A stretch of DNA of 31,440 nucleotides from an uncultured Eubacteriales bacterium (GTDB lineage Bacteria; Bacillota; Clostridia; Peptostreptococcales; Anaerovoracaceae): NCBI GenBank assembly GCA_905206455.1, contig CAJLHL010000014.1, positions 1-31,440 on the forward strand. The letters are read 5' to 3'. Position numbers and translations under genes: made by a program. The notes under the pieces were generated by a model. It did no database searches. It had not been told where the DNA came from and saw nothing but the letters and a program-made list of their open reading frames with translations. Shown in pieces: positions 14,440 through 23,310 of the stretch (its first letter is position 1; the number at the start of each line of letters is the position of its first letter).

Positions 14440-16170
14440 ATGAACGCAGTAGTAATCTTACTCGTCGGACTGGCAATCCTTGTCGTAGCCTATATTACTT
14501 ACGGTAAATGGCTCGCAAAACAGTGGGGCATCGACCCTTCCCGTCCGACACCTGCTCACGAAATGGAAGACGGCAAGGACTACGTACCTGCGAAAGCGCC
14601 AGTTCTTCTCGGCCATCACTTCTCATCCATCGCCGGCGCCGGCCCGATCAACGGACCGATCCAGGCGGCAGTATTCGGATGGGTTCCCGTATTATTATGG
14701 GTACTCGTCGGAGGCATTTTCTTCGGCGCTGTCCACGACTTCGGCGCGCTGTTCGCTTCCATCCGTCATAAAGGACAGTCCATCGGTGAAGTAATTTCCG
14801 ACAGTATCGGTCTGAGAGCCAAGAGATTATTCCTCATCTTCGCTTATCTGACACTGATCTTGGTAGTTGCGGCGTTCGCTTCTATCGTAGCAAATACGTT
14901 CAACGCTACTTTTACCGATACAGGTGCGGTAGATATCGCAGCGAGCACGGCAAATGCCCGTACGGCGATGATTTCGATTCTGTTTATCCTGATCGCCGTT
15001 CTCTTCGGTTTTTTCGTATACCGCAGAAATGCCGGTCTGGCAGTATCCACCATCGCAGGCGTAGCGGCAATTATCATTTGCATGATCATCGGCTATAACT
15101 GGCATCCTCTCTATCTTAGTTCGACTGCATGGATGATCATCATCGGCATTTATATCATGGTCGCCTCTGTAGCTCCGGTCTGGATACTTCTTCAGCCGAG
15201 AGACTATCTGAGTTCTTTCCTCTTGTACTTTATGATGATCGCCGCTGTGATCGGCATCATCGGAGCGCATCCGTCCTTCGATATGCCGGCCTTTACGGGC
15301 TTTACCGACACGATCGCTCCTACGGGAACGTCTCTGGGAACGCTTTTCCCTGCGCTGTTCATCACCATCGCCTGCGGAGCGATCTCCGGATTTCATTCAC
15401 TTGTCGGTTCCGGCACCACCGCAAAGCAGCTCAACAGAGAAAGCGACGCCCGTCCGATCGCATACGGCGGCATGCTCATCGAATGTGCTCTGGCGATCAT
15501 TTCTCTCTGCGCGGTAGCCTATATCTGGAGCGATTATGAAGCGGGCACCACCGTTACGCCGACTGTCGTATTCGCCACAGGTATCTCCCAGATGCTCGAT
15601 GCGATCCCGTTCTTAAACGGAACCGCTGAAGTGACATACTCTATGCTGATCCTCACGGTATCCGCATTCTGTCTCACTTCTCTCGATACGGCAACCCGTC
15701 TTTCCCGTTATATGTTCCAGGAATTCTGGCTGGACGGACAGACGCACGAAGAGGCAGCCGGCTACAAGAAGTTCCTTTCCAATCCATATGTTGCGACAGT
15801 GATCTCCGTCGTCCTGGGCATCGGTCTGGGTATGACGGGCTATGCCAATATCTGGGCGCTGTTCGGAGCCGCCAACCAGCTTCTCGCTGCTATCGGTCTA
15901 CTCGCTGTGGCATCCTGGCTGGGTAAAGTCGGCAAAAATAACAAGATGTTCCTCCTCCCGATGGCATTTATGCTGATCGTTACGATCACATCGCTCTGCT
16001 TCACTATCAAGACAAACATCGCCGGCGCTATGGCGGGCGGAGACGGTGTTGCTTGGTGTTGGATCCGCGGCATTATCGCGATCCTGCTGGTCGTACTCGC
16101 AGTAATTCTCGCCATCGAAGGAATCAACAGTCTGATCAAACAGCACAGAGAAAAGAAGGCCGCTGCCTGA
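14440..16170 (+). CDS. cstA: CstA-family carbon starvation / peptide transporter
   Basis: A 576-residue membrane protein with about 15 or more hydrophobic segments. CstA proteins take up peptides or pyruvate under nutrient limitation. Family signatures are at the start: a first helix VVILLVGLAILVVAYITYG, then VPAKAPVLLGHHFSSIAGAGPINGP broken over residues ~50-75 (HHFSSIAGAGPI is the hallmark), GAVHDFGALFASIRH, and later GFHSLVGSGTTAKQL and TSLDTATRLSRYMFQE. The length is of the shorter Gram-positive type rather than the ~700-residue E. coli CstA. AAAGGAG lies upstream of the ATG. The leader before the operon suggests post-initiation control. Substrate is not determinable here. Confidence 0.94.
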   Translation: MNAVVILLVGLAILVVAYITYGKWLAKQWGIDPSRPTPAHEMEDGKDYVPAKAPVLLGHHFSSIAGAGPINGPIQAAVFGWVPVLLWVLVGGIFFGAVHDFGALFASIRHKGQSIGEVISDSIGLRAKRLFLIFAYLTLILVVAAFASIVANTFNATFTDTGAVDIAASTANARTAMISILFILIAVLFGFFVYRRNAGLAVSTIAGVAAIIICMIIGYNWHPLYLSSTAWMIIIGIYIMVASVAPVWILLQPRDYLSSFLLYFMMIAAVIGIIGAHPSFDMPAFTGFTDTIAPTGTSLGTLFPALFITIACGAISGFHSLVGSGTTAKQLNRESDARPIAYGGMLIECALAIISLCAVAYIWSDYEAGTTVTPTVVFATGISQMLDAIPFLNGTAEVTYSMLILTVSAFCLTSLDTATRLSRYMFQEFWLDGQTHEEAAGYKKFLSNPYVATVISVVLGIGLGMTGYANIWALFGAANQLLAAIGLLAVASWLGKVGKNNKMFLLPMAFMLIVTITSLCFTIKTNIAGAMAGGDGVAWCWIRGIIAILLVVLAVILAIEGINSLIKQHREKKAAA

Positions 16171-16316
16171 TTCCGCACCTTTGGAAAACAGCAGACCTTC
16201 ATTTTAAAATCCCAGCGCTGCTGCGCTGAAATTCAAAGCCTTGCGGCGCCGAACCCCGGTTTTAGGTTTCGTTTCGCATCCGGCTGATTTCCGAGCGAAA
16301 AAGCGAATAAAAATAC

Positions 16317-16356
16317 AAAACACCGCAGGCGGATGGAGAACCGCCTGCGGTGTTTT
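16317..16356. terminator. bidirectional terminator between cstA and yaaA
   Basis: Perfect 16-bp inverted repeat (arms 16317-16332 and 16341-16356, loop 8) with A/T runs at both ends. It serves convergent cstA and yaaA, and its right arm overlaps the yaaA stop codon. Confidence 0.92.
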
Positions 16357-17098
16357 ACTGCGGACCGCGCAGAAATACATATCTATATTCAGAAGACAGC
16401 TCTTCACTGAAATGATAATTTAACCGGCGGAATTCCACAATCTCCTCCAGCCTTTCGATTCTGCGGCCGGCCATGAAATTTACCATTTCTCCCCGGGCCA
16501 TTTTCGCGTAGGTTCCTTTTTCTCTCACGCCTCCCCGTCCGTCCGGGTCTCCGAAGATCACGTCGGTCATACGCACATGTGCCGGCAGATGGCGGCTGAT
16601 GCATCGGCTGTATTCCTTAGAGGCCAGATTCAGAATCTCCGTCTCTTCTCTGCAAAGTTCTTCCGCAATTTTGTCTTTCCAGAACCCGTAAAGATCACCC
16701 TGGGGAAGTTTCGCCTGCATCTCGAGACGATAAGACACGACGCCGTCAAAAGGCCGCAGCAGTCCGTAAAATCCGGACAAAATGCGAAGATGATCCCTGA
16801 GATAATCGAGAGCGCTCCGCTCCATGACCACTGGCGCCATATACTGATACTGGATGCCTTCGTAAGCGAGAATCGCCGGTGTCAGACTTCGTTTCAGATC
16901 CATATGCTGAAAGCGTGAGTAATTTTCCCCGGCGATTTTGTCGCTGCATTTCCAGACCGCCTTCGCCTCTTCATACGACAGGGATCTCATCACTTCCATC
17001 AGCCGGGCTGCCTGATCAATAAAAACCGGAATGCTTTCCACGGGCAGCGATTCCATATCCGTCACCATCTTTTTGGCCGGCGAAATAATAATTTTCAT
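16355..17098 (-). CDS. yaaA: YaaA family peroxide-stress protein (DUF328)
   Basis: A 247-residue YaaA protein. In E. coli YaaA lowers free iron and protects DNA and protein during peroxide stress. Signatures are IIISPAKKM at the N-terminus, YSRFQHMDLKRSLTPAILAY around residues 70-90 with YEGIQYQYM following, LRILSGFYGLLRPFD, and YRLEMQAKLP. The length equals the family norm (~245-260). AAGGAG precedes the ATG. It is a single gene between two strong terminators, convergent with cstA. The family assignment is firm; the biochemical role in this organism is by homology. Confidence 0.94.
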   Translation of the reverse strand: MKIIISPAKKMVTDMESLPVESIPVFIDQAARLMEVMRSLSYEEAKAVWKCSDKIAGENYSRFQHMDLKRSLTPAILAYEGIQYQYMAPVVMERSALDYLRDHLRILSGFYGLLRPFDGVVSYRLEMQAKLPQGDLYGFWKDKIAEELCREETEILNLASKEYSRCISRHLPAHVRMTDVIFGDPDGRGGVREKGTYAKMARGEMVNFMAGRRIERLEEIVEFRRLNYHFSEELSSEYRYVFLRGPQ

Positions 17099-17168
17099 AT
17101 CTGCACTCCTTCTTTTTTTATTTTATCCGTCCTTCGATTTTACCTCAGACAGAGCCAGTCCGAAACAA

Positions 17169-17210
17169 AAAAGAAAGAAAACGGGAAGAAATTCCCGTTT
17201 TCTTTCTTTT
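17169..17210. terminator. long perfect hairpin, terminator upstream of yaaA
   Basis: Perfect 19-bp inverted repeat (17169-17187 and 17192-17210, 4-base loop GAAA) with purine/pyrimidine-rich arms ending in A and T runs. It lies 50 bases after the minus-strand MFS gene stop and can terminate that transcript before yaaA. Confidence 0.85.
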
Positions 17211-17260
17211 GAGCTGTGCATTATAACATGTTTAAGGATTTCATAATATGTATGGTAATG

Positions 17261-18478
17261 CTATTTCTTTGCCTTAGACATTGCTCTGTAGACGAATGTA
17301 AGAATGAAGCCTACTACAGAGAGTGCGAGAGCGATCAGGATCGCTGTGCTGTAGCTCTGAGTTTTTGCATACTGGCTGGACATGATCATAGGTCCGAGTA
17401 CCCCGGCTACGCCGAATGCGATAAACATGATACCGTAGTTTACACCGTTGTTTTTCGCACCGAACTGGTCTGCTGTAAATGCAGGGAAAATACCCATAAA
17501 TGCGCCGAAGCAGAAACCTACGAAGCAGACACCGAGGATAAAGAGTGTCTTCGACGGATCGCCGATACCGGATTTCCATACCAGAGCCAATCCGATTACC
17601 GCGAGAACCAGGCAGATCGCCAGAGTGTTGATTCTTCCGAGTTTATCGGAGATAAATCCGCAGAGCACCCGGCCGGCCGCGTTGCATAATGCGAGAACAG
17701 ATACGATCGTCGCCGCTGTCGCAACGTCCATGCCGATCATATTCTGTGCTACCGGTGAACACTGGGAAATCATCATCAGACCGAAGAATGCACCGCATAC
17801 GAGCATGATGAAAAGTACATAGAAAATAGGATCCTTGATCATCTGAGACCAAGTCTTGTCTTCCGGACCCTTCTGTCCCTGTACCGGTGCAGGAGGCGTA
17901 TAACCTTCCGGAACAAATCCTGCCGGACATGGGGTGATCAGGAATGCGCCCACACAGATAACGATCAGGTATACGATACCCAAGACCTTGAAAGTGCTTG
18001 TAATACCCATATTTTCAACCATCATACGGGCAATTGGAGCCAGGATTACGGAGCCGAGACCGTAAGTTGCCGTCGTCAGACCGCCGACCATTCCCCTCTT
18101 ATCCGGGAAGAACTTAACGGTATTACCGATAGTACAACTATATACGAGTCCCATACCTAAACCTAATATAATACCGTAAGCGAAAATTAAGAATCCGAAG
18201 CTCTTTGAAAATCCTGCGAGAAGCGCACCGCCGCCGAACATTAAACCGCCGACGAATACTACCCATTTCGGACCTAACATGTCGTTGATCTTACCGCCGG
18301 TAATCATAGTAACAGGACCTACCGCATTACATACGGTAAATGCAAGGGCGGCATTCTGGATTCCCAGTTCCTGTGCCCATGGACCAGCGAATACGCTCCA
18401 TGCGTATCCTGTACCGATAATAATGTTGACAATACAACTTACTACCAGCACGACCCATCTTTTCTTGTTATAATCCAT
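17261..18478 (-). CDS. MFS transporter, oxalate/formate antiporter (OFA) family
   Basis: A 405-residue transporter with 12 predicted membrane helices. OFA hallmarks are an N-terminal GTGYAWSVFAGPW, LGLGMGLVYSCTIGNTVKFFPDKRG and GLGSVILAPIA. The family exchanges small carboxylates such as oxalate, formate or related monocarboxylates; the specific substrate is not known. AAAGGAGATATG gives the ribosome site. It is transcribed alone, divergent from an HxlR-family regulator across an 820-base gene-free region rich in inverted repeats, so regulation by that protein is plausible. The codon use appears more AT-ending than neighbours, with repeated GTA and ATA-type codons, perhaps reflecting high expression or different origin; this is an impression only. 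Confidence 0.92.
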   Translation of the reverse strand: MDYNKKRWVVLVVSCIVNIIIGTGYAWSVFAGPWAQELGIQNAALAFTVCNAVGPVTMITGGKINDMLGPKWVVFVGGLMFGGGALLAGFSKSFGFLIFAYGIILGLGMGLVYSCTIGNTVKFFPDKRGMVGGLTTATYGLGSVILAPIARMMVENMGITSTFKVLGIVYLIVICVGAFLITPCPAGFVPEGYTPPAPVQGQKGPEDKTWSQMIKDPIFYVLFIMLVCGAFFGLMMISQCSPVAQNMIGMDVATAATIVSVLALCNAAGRVLCGFISDKLGRINTLAICLVLAVIGLALVWKSGIGDPSKTLFILGVCFVGFCFGAFMGIFPAFTADQFGAKNNGVNYGIMFIAFGVAGVLGPMIMSSQYAKTQSYSTAILIALALSVVGFILTFVYRAMSKAKK

Positions 18479-18809
18479 AACATATCTCCTTTCTTAAAAT
18501 ATGCTCAGACCAGAACCGATGATTAAATCGATTTTTGTGTGAGGAACTGCCGAAAAAGCAATCCCTCACAGGAGAGTTTTCTGTTATTTGAGACCGCCGA
18601 AAGATTCTGACAAATCTTAATCTTTCAAATTAACGATCATAAATAACTTTGCTGACCAAATTTAGTTTTATATAAGTGCACTAACAAAACTCTTAATCAT
18701 ACCGGCGCGCCCGCGCGCCTCGTCCGTCCTGCAATCTCCAGACGCCGGCGGAAAGAAAGCGTTTGTCTGAAGATCTTATGTATACTTGATTCTATGCGCA
18801 TACATATCT

Positions 18810-18837
18810 TTGATGCAAACATATTTTGTGTTATAAT
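18810..18837 (+). promoter_or_regulatory. promoter-like sequence inside the gene-free region
   Basis: TTGATG (about 18810-18815), spacer 16, TATAAT (18832-18837). Directly downstream are a perfect 6-2-6 palindrome ATGATT-TC-AATCAT (18836-18849), overlapping the -10, and a perfect 9-bp hairpin (18853-18861 with 18865-18873). No gene follows within 400 bases. Confidence 0.4.
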
Positions 18838-19153
18838 GATTTCAATCATTGGCTCTGCGGCTCCGCCGCAGAGAATGAACCCTCGCGCCATATCCGACGA
18901 TACGCGGATCGTGCAAAGAATCAAAGGATATGGTATAATAACGATTGAAGCAGCTTCCCGGCTGGCCGTAATGTGGCGTTACCGTGTCAGCATTTTCAGG
19001 CGATCCCGCTTCCGGTGAAATTCTATGGACTGTGTTTTGCAGCCATATTTCTGCCGTCTATTAATTTATATGCCGGTCTTTCAACCTGAGTATCATAAAT
19101 TTTACTTCGTTTGCTAACTAAATATTAAAAGGTTTCCGGGCAAATAGCAATGA

Positions 19154-19197
19154 TTACCTTTTTGTAAGTAAGCTACCTTCAAGTAGCCGGTTACCTA
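19154..19197. promoter_or_regulatory. candidate HxlR-type operator cluster
   Basis: TTACCTTTTTGTAA (19154-19167) is an imperfect dyad of the TTAC/GTAA type known for HxlR/YodB-family repressors. It runs into GCTACCTTCAAGTAGC (19172-19187), a 5-6-5 dyad, and the palindrome GGTTACC (19190-19196). It lies ~105-145 bases before the HxlR gene, consistent with autoregulation. Confidence 0.45.
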
Positions 19198-19299
19198 ATA
19201 ATTCGTATGTCTATATTTGGTCAGCAGATTTTGTATGTTTATATTTTATGCATGCTTATTATATGGCGTGATCTGAGTGGCAAAAAGGAGAGTTTGAGT

Positions 19300-19779
19300 A
19301 TGTCAAAAATTCAGAAAGGTGAATTTCCCTATGGTCATTTCTTCAAGATGATCAGCGGAAAATGGAAGCCGTATATCCTCGTGGCAATCGATTACGAAGG
19401 CTGTATCCGTTTCAATTCCATATTGAAATTCTGGGGGGAGATCTCCAGCAAAGTACTGTATCAGAATCTCAGGGAACTGGAAGAAGATCAACTGATCTGC
19501 CGTTTTACCGATCCGGAAAAAAAACAGCATGTAGAGTATCGCCTGTCGGAAAACGGAAAAAAAATCATGCCCGTCATCAAATCCATCTACAAATATTCTA
19601 TCGATGATATGATCGAAAAGGACATTCTCATCGATTCCAGAGCGTTTGATTACTATAATCCTGCGCGCAGAACATCCGAGGAAAAAACAGCGGATCAGAC
19701 GCCAGAAGAGGATCAGATTCCGGAAGAAAAAGAAGAGCGCGGCCTTTCACAAAAAAAGACAGATACGATGACAGCGTAA
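19300..19779 (+). CDS. HxlR-family winged-helix transcriptional regulator
   Basis: A 159-residue regulator. Residues ~10-100 form the HxlR winged helix: MISGKWKPYILVAI, RFNSILKFWGEISSKVLYQNL with the recognition helix, and the wing with HVEYRLSENGKKIMP. Members often sense electrophiles, redox state or metabolites. The protein lacks the N-terminal cysteine typical of quinone-sensing YodB members; whether it has a ligand is unknown. The last ~40 residues are an acidic Glu/Lys-rich tail not part of the domain. The start at 19300 is chosen because AAGGAG lies nine bases upstream; an upstream in-frame ATG at 19207 falls in the leader. Its likely targets are itself and perhaps the divergent MFS gene. 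Confidence 0.9.
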   Translation: MSKIQKGEFPYGHFFKMISGKWKPYILVAIDYEGCIRFNSILKFWGEISSKVLYQNLRELEEDQLICRFTDPEKKQHVEYRLSENGKKIMPVIKSIYKYSIDDMIEKDILIDSRAFDYYNPARRTSEEKTADQTPEEDQIPEEKEERGLSQKKTDTMTA

Positions 19780-19816
19780 GTCAGCGGAAAAATATATTCA
19801 AAAAAAGAGAAAACAG

Positions 19817-19859
19817 AAGGGGTCGGGGCATCTGCACAGATGTCCCGGCCCCTTTTTGA
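19817..19859. terminator. terminator between HxlR gene and proC
   Basis: Arms 19817-19834 and 19837-19854 form an 18-bp stem with two G-T pairs, followed by TTTTT on the plus strand and by U-rich sequence on the minus strand. Serves the convergent genes. Confidence 0.88.
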
Positions 19860-20008
19860 TTCGACCCGAAATCAAAATCGCCCGAAGTCCGGAAAGACCG
19901 CTGCAGGCGGCGGAAGTTTACGGCTACCTACATCCCGCAGTTCCGAAAGCGGAACCCTCCCCTCCGAATCGGGCCGCCTTCTGCCGGTATGAACTGCCGC
20001 AGAAAAAG

Positions 20009-20821
20009 TTACATATTTTTCGATTTTTCCGCCGATGCCGCAACCGCGCTCATAACGGCATGCCGGAAACGTTCTGCTTCCAAGGCCCGTACTCCCTCGA
20101 TAGTCGTACCGGCCGGAGAGCAGACAGCGTCTTTCAGCTCTCCGGGATGCCGCCCCGTCTCCAGAACCATCCTGGCGCTCCCCAAAACGGTCTGCGCCGC
20201 GAATTTAACCGCTTTCGCCCGCGGAAGCCCCGCAAGCACTCCTCCGTCGGCCAGCGCTTCGATAAACAGATAGACGTAGGCAGGACCGCTTCCGGATACG
20301 CCTGTCACCGCATCCATGAGACTTTCCTCTACTTCTTCTGCAGAACCGATTCCGGAAAAAATCTTCATGACAAACTCGAATTCCTCTTCCGTCACATATT
20401 CATTCCGGCACAGGGCCGACATTCCCGCTCCCACCATCGCCGGAGTATTCGGCATGACGCGGATGATTTTCGTTTTTACACCCCGCGGACCACACCCTTC
20501 CTCTGCCATCCTCTGCAGATCTTCGACAGACAGGCCGGCGGCGATAGAAATGACGACTTTTTTCTCTGTCAGATACTGCGCCGCCTGCTTCAGAACCGAT
20601 TTTACATCTTTCGGCTTGACGGCGATCATGACAGCATCGCATTTCGTCACCAGATCGCCGATATCCTCACAGAGCTGAATCCCGGTCTCCTCTGCAAAAG
20701 CCGCCGTCCTGCGTGGATCGCGCCCGGTTCCGAAAATATTCTCCGGCTTCATGCCGGAAGCGATACATCCTTTGATAATGGCGGCGCCCATATTTCCGAC
20801 GCCGATCACTCCTAATTTCAT
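20009..20821 (-). CDS. proC: pyrroline-5-carboxylate reductase
   Basis: A 270-residue enzyme that reduces pyrroline-5-carboxylate to proline with NAD(P)H, the last step of proline synthesis. The N-terminal Rossmann motif is GVIGVGNMGAAI; the C-terminal dimer domain carries the signature DAVTGVSGSGPAYVY and HPGELKDAVCSPAGTTIEG. Length matches the family. GAGGG precedes the ATG. It is the last gene of proA-purB-proB-proC, 15 bases after proB. Identification is certain. Confidence 0.97.
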   Translation of the reverse strand: MKLGVIGVGNMGAAIIKGCIASGMKPENIFGTGRDPRRTAAFAEETGIQLCEDIGDLVTKCDAVMIAVKPKDVKSVLKQAAQYLTEKKVVISIAAGLSVEDLQRMAEEGCGPRGVKTKIIRVMPNTPAMVGAGMSALCRNEYVTEEEFEFVMKIFSGIGSAEEVEESLMDAVTGVSGSGPAYVYLFIEALADGGVLAGLPRAKAVKFAAQTVLGSARMVLETGRHPGELKDAVCSPAGTTIEGVRALEAERFRHAVMSAVAASAEKSKNM

Positions 20822-20836
20822 ATTCTATTCCCTCTT

Positions 20837-21634
20837 TTATTCACTGCAGAATACGGTGGCTTTTTCCTCTCCTGCCGCCAGCCGGTTCAGAATATCCGGC
20901 CTGCGGCTGTTGGTCAGAATCATGGAAATACCGTATTCATTGACCATCTCTGCCGCGTGAAGTTTCGTCACGATACCGCCCGTGCCGAAACTGCTCTTTC
21001 CCTTCGTATCGATCGACGCCCTGATCTCAGCTACATTGCCGATATGCTCGATGAGAACCGCATCGCTGTAAGTATTGGGATCTTTATCGTACACGCCGTC
21101 GATATCACTCATGAGAATCAGCAGATCTGCGGCCCACAGATTGGCCGTCAGAGCGCTCAGCGTATCGTTATCCCCGATCTTGATCTGATCGACGCTGACA
21201 CTGTCGTTCTCGTTGATGATCGGCACCACGCCTTCGTCTACCAATGTAAACATCGCATTGCGAATGTTGAGCTCTCTCGTATGGTCGTGAAAATCCTCGC
21301 TGGTCAGAAGGATCTGAGCCACATGAATTCCGTACTCCCCGAAGAGTTCTTTATACATGTTCATCAGCTCAACCTGACCGATGGCGCAGAGCGCCTGCTT
21401 ATAATTGATATCCCCTTTGCGGCTCCATTTATTGATAGCGGAAACGCCGCAGATTCCTGCGCCCGAGGAGACGAGAATAACCCGTTTGCCTTTTCTGATC
21501 ATAGAGCAGACCTGCCCGATGATGTCCCGCATCAGTTCTCTGTTCACTTTTCCGTCAGCGCCTGAAATCGTATTGCTCCCCAGCTTGATGACGATTTTAT
21601 TCGCTTCCTCTATGAGTTGTTTCACACTTTTCAT
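20837..21634 (-). CDS. proB: glutamate 5-kinase (short form without PUA domain)
   Basis: This enzyme of 265 residues phosphorylates glutamate at the gamma-carboxylate, the first and usually feedback-regulated step of proline synthesis. The amino-acid-kinase fold is shown by VIKLGSNTI near the start, VILVSSGAGICGV, PIINENDSVS, KIGDNDTLSALTA and LILMSDIDGVYDKDP. The protein ends after the kinase domain: the C-terminal RNA-type PUA domain (~100 residues) of E. coli ProB is absent, as in many Clostridia. Start is 7 bases after the purB stop, with AAGG within the purB end serving as ribosome site, so the two are translationally coupled. Confidence 0.96.
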   Translation of the reverse strand: MKSVKQLIEEANKIVIKLGSNTISGADGKVNRELMRDIIGQVCSMIRKGKRVILVSSGAGICGVSAINKWSRKGDINYKQALCAIGQVELMNMYKELFGEYGIHVAQILLTSEDFHDHTRELNIRNAMFTLVDEGVVPIINENDSVSVDQIKIGDNDTLSALTANLWAADLLILMSDIDGVYDKDPNTYSDAVLIEHIGNVAEIRASIDTKGKSSFGTGGIVTKLHAAEMVNEYGISMILTNSRRPDILNRLAAGEEKATVFCSE

Positions 21635-21640
21635 AGTAAT

Positions 21641-23074
21641 CTATACCTTAAGATCGATATCTTTTCCGAGATACTGTCTGTTTGCTTCTATCACAGGGCG
21701 GATATATTCATCCACGAATTCTTCCGTCTGCTGCACAGAACGGCCGATGTAATCAGAAGGCTCCGTCAGCTTCTGCACATCCTCCTGTGTCAGTCCGAAC
21801 ATCTCGTCGCCGGCGATGCGCTCCAGAAGATCGTTCGGTCTGCCGAACTCCTTGACCTGTCTGCCCGCCTCCATAGAGTGGACGCGAATGCTTTCGTGGA
21901 GTTCCTGACGGTCGCCGCCCTTCTTCACCGCCTCCATGATGATATTTTCCGTGGCCATAAACGGAATTTCGTCCATGACATGCCGGCGGATAACCTCTTT
22001 GTATACCACCAGTCCGGAACACACATTGACCGCGATATCGAGAACCGCGTCCACAGCCATAAAGCTCTCAGGAACCACGAGTCTCTTGTTTGCGGAGTCG
22101 TCCAGGGTTCTCTCAAACCACTGAGTGGACGCCGTCATTGCGGGAGACATGGAATTGCTCATGACAAACCGGGACAGAGAAGCGATTCTCTCACTTCTCA
22201 TCGGATTTCTCTTATATGCCATAGCAGAAGAACCGATCTGCTTTTTTTCAAAAGGCTCCTCTACTTCTTTCAGATGCTGCAGGAGACGGATATCGTTCGT
22301 CATCTTGTGAGCGCTCTGAGCGATACCGCTGAGAACAGCCAGCACTTTGGCATCAATTTTTCTGGTATATGTCTGACCGGAGACAGGAATCGATTTTTCA
22401 AAGCCCATTTTCTTTACGACTTTCCGATCCAGCTCTTTGACTTTTTCATGATCCCCGTCAAAAAGATCCAGGAAACTGGCCTGGGTACCTGTCGTACCCT
22501 TTACCCCCAGCATCATGAGGCTGTCGATGAGCTGGCAGACGTCCAGATAGTCGAAATAAAAATCCTGCATCCACAGGGTGGCTCTCTTGCCTACCGTGGT
22601 CAGCTGAGCCGGCTGAAAATGAGTGAATCCCAGAGTAGGCACGTCTTTGTTTTCCAACGCGAATACGCTGAGCCGGCTGAGCAGATCCGCGATTTTATGT
22701 TTTAAGAGCGTAAGGCCTGCTCTGATCTGGATGATATCCGTGTTATCGCCCACATACGCGCTGGTCGCTCCCAGATGAATGATTCCCTTTGCCTTCGGGC
22801 ACTGAACTCCGTAAGCGTAGACGTGGGACATGACGTCATGCCTCACTTCTTTCTCTCTGGCCCGGGCCACTTCATAATTGATATCGTCTTTATGCGCCTT
22901 CAGCTCATCGATCTGCTCCTGTGTGATATCCAGCCCCAGCTCCTTTTCAGCTTCGGCCAGAGCGATCCAGAGCTCTCTCCATGTGGTAAACTTTTTATCA
23001 GGAGAAAATATCGCCGACATTTCCCGGCTGGTATATCTCTCGATAAGAGGATTCTGATAGGTATCTTTTTTCAC
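21641..23074 (-). CDS. purB: adenylosuccinate lyase (ADSL-like type)
   Basis: A 477-residue lyase that acts twice in purine synthesis, releasing fumarate from SAICAR and from adenylosuccinate. Signature SSAMAYKRNPMRSE closely resembles the eukaryotic ADSL motif (SSAMPYKRNPMRSE), and the length is near that of human ADSL (484) rather than of Bacillus PurB (~430). GIIHLGATSAYVGDN, with the active-site His, and FTHFQPAQLTTVGKR are also present. The start is a GTG at 23074 with GGAGG six bases upstream; an in-frame ATG 30 bases earlier lacks a ribosome site. It interrupts the proline genes, which is unusual but fits a shared biosynthetic operon. Confidence 0.95.
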   Translation of the reverse strand: MKKDTYQNPLIERYTSREMSAIFSPDKKFTTWRELWIALAEAEKELGLDITQEQIDELKAHKDDINYEVARAREKEVRHDVMSHVYAYGVQCPKAKGIIHLGATSAYVGDNTDIIQIRAGLTLLKHKIADLLSRLSVFALENKDVPTLGFTHFQPAQLTTVGKRATLWMQDFYFDYLDVCQLIDSLMMLGVKGTTGTQASFLDLFDGDHEKVKELDRKVVKKMGFEKSIPVSGQTYTRKIDAKVLAVLSGIAQSAHKMTNDIRLLQHLKEVEEPFEKKQIGSSAMAYKRNPMRSERIASLSRFVMSNSMSPAMTASTQWFERTLDDSANKRLVVPESFMAVDAVLDIAVNVCSGLVVYKEVIRRHVMDEIPFMATENIIMEAVKKGGDRQELHESIRVHSMEAGRQVKEFGRPNDLLERIAGDEMFGLTQEDVQKLTEPSDYIGRSVQQTEEFVDEYIRPVIEANRQYLGKDIDLKV

Positions 23075-23310
23075 GTTCTTCCTCCATCCGTATAAAAATT
23101 TCAAGGCAAAACGAGTCTTTCTGCCCTTTCACCGATATTGACGAGAACACTCTCACAGCATTCCGCCGCGCTTCTCCCCGCCGCAGACGAGGGATCATTC
23201 CAGCCGCGGCTTTTGCAGGCGAACACTGTCTTTCAGCGGTTCAAAGAAGCAGACGTTTCCCGGCTCCCGGCCGAATCCCGCCGCACACGCTGTGCGGCCG
23301 GCAGAAGGCT
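23075..23310. other. gap between proA and purB
   Basis: 236 bases without a supported gene. It includes a perfect 7-bp hairpin CCGCACA-CGC-TGTGCGG at 23281-23297 without a T-run, just after proA; it may be a transcript-processing or stabilising hairpin. No PurR-type box was recognised. Confidence 0.4.

Larger units (their letters stand above)
18650..19226. repeat. 12-base inverted repeat pair flanking 577 bases
   Basis: TGCTGACCAAAT at 18650-18661 and its exact complement ATTTGGTCAGCA at 19215-19226. They lie ~170 bases before the MFS start and ~75 bases before the HxlR start, pointing outward like paired operators or -35 regions, or could be terminal repeats of a small element. No clear target-site duplication is visible. 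Confidence 0.5.
18479..19299. other. 820-base gene-free region between MFS transporter and HxlR gene
   Basis: No supported coding sequence. It holds a pair of inverted 12-base repeats (18650-18661 and 19215-19226), a GC-rich block at ~18702-18750 with GCGCGC repeats, a promoter-like sequence with palindrome and hairpin (18800-18873), a second TATAAT-like sequence at ~18932, and a cluster of HxlR-type operator half-sites (19154-19197). It could be a complex divergent control region, host an unrecognised small RNA, or be a decayed mobile element. Confidence 0.55.

Noticed and set aside
18794..19018. 74-codon frame in the gene-free region
   Set aside because: No ribosome site, no known motif, and it runs through the palindrome and hairpin, so it is more likely non-coding.
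19856..20815. 319-codon open frame on the plus strand
   Set aside because: Antisense to proC, which is certain from its motifs; composition is that of a shadow frame.
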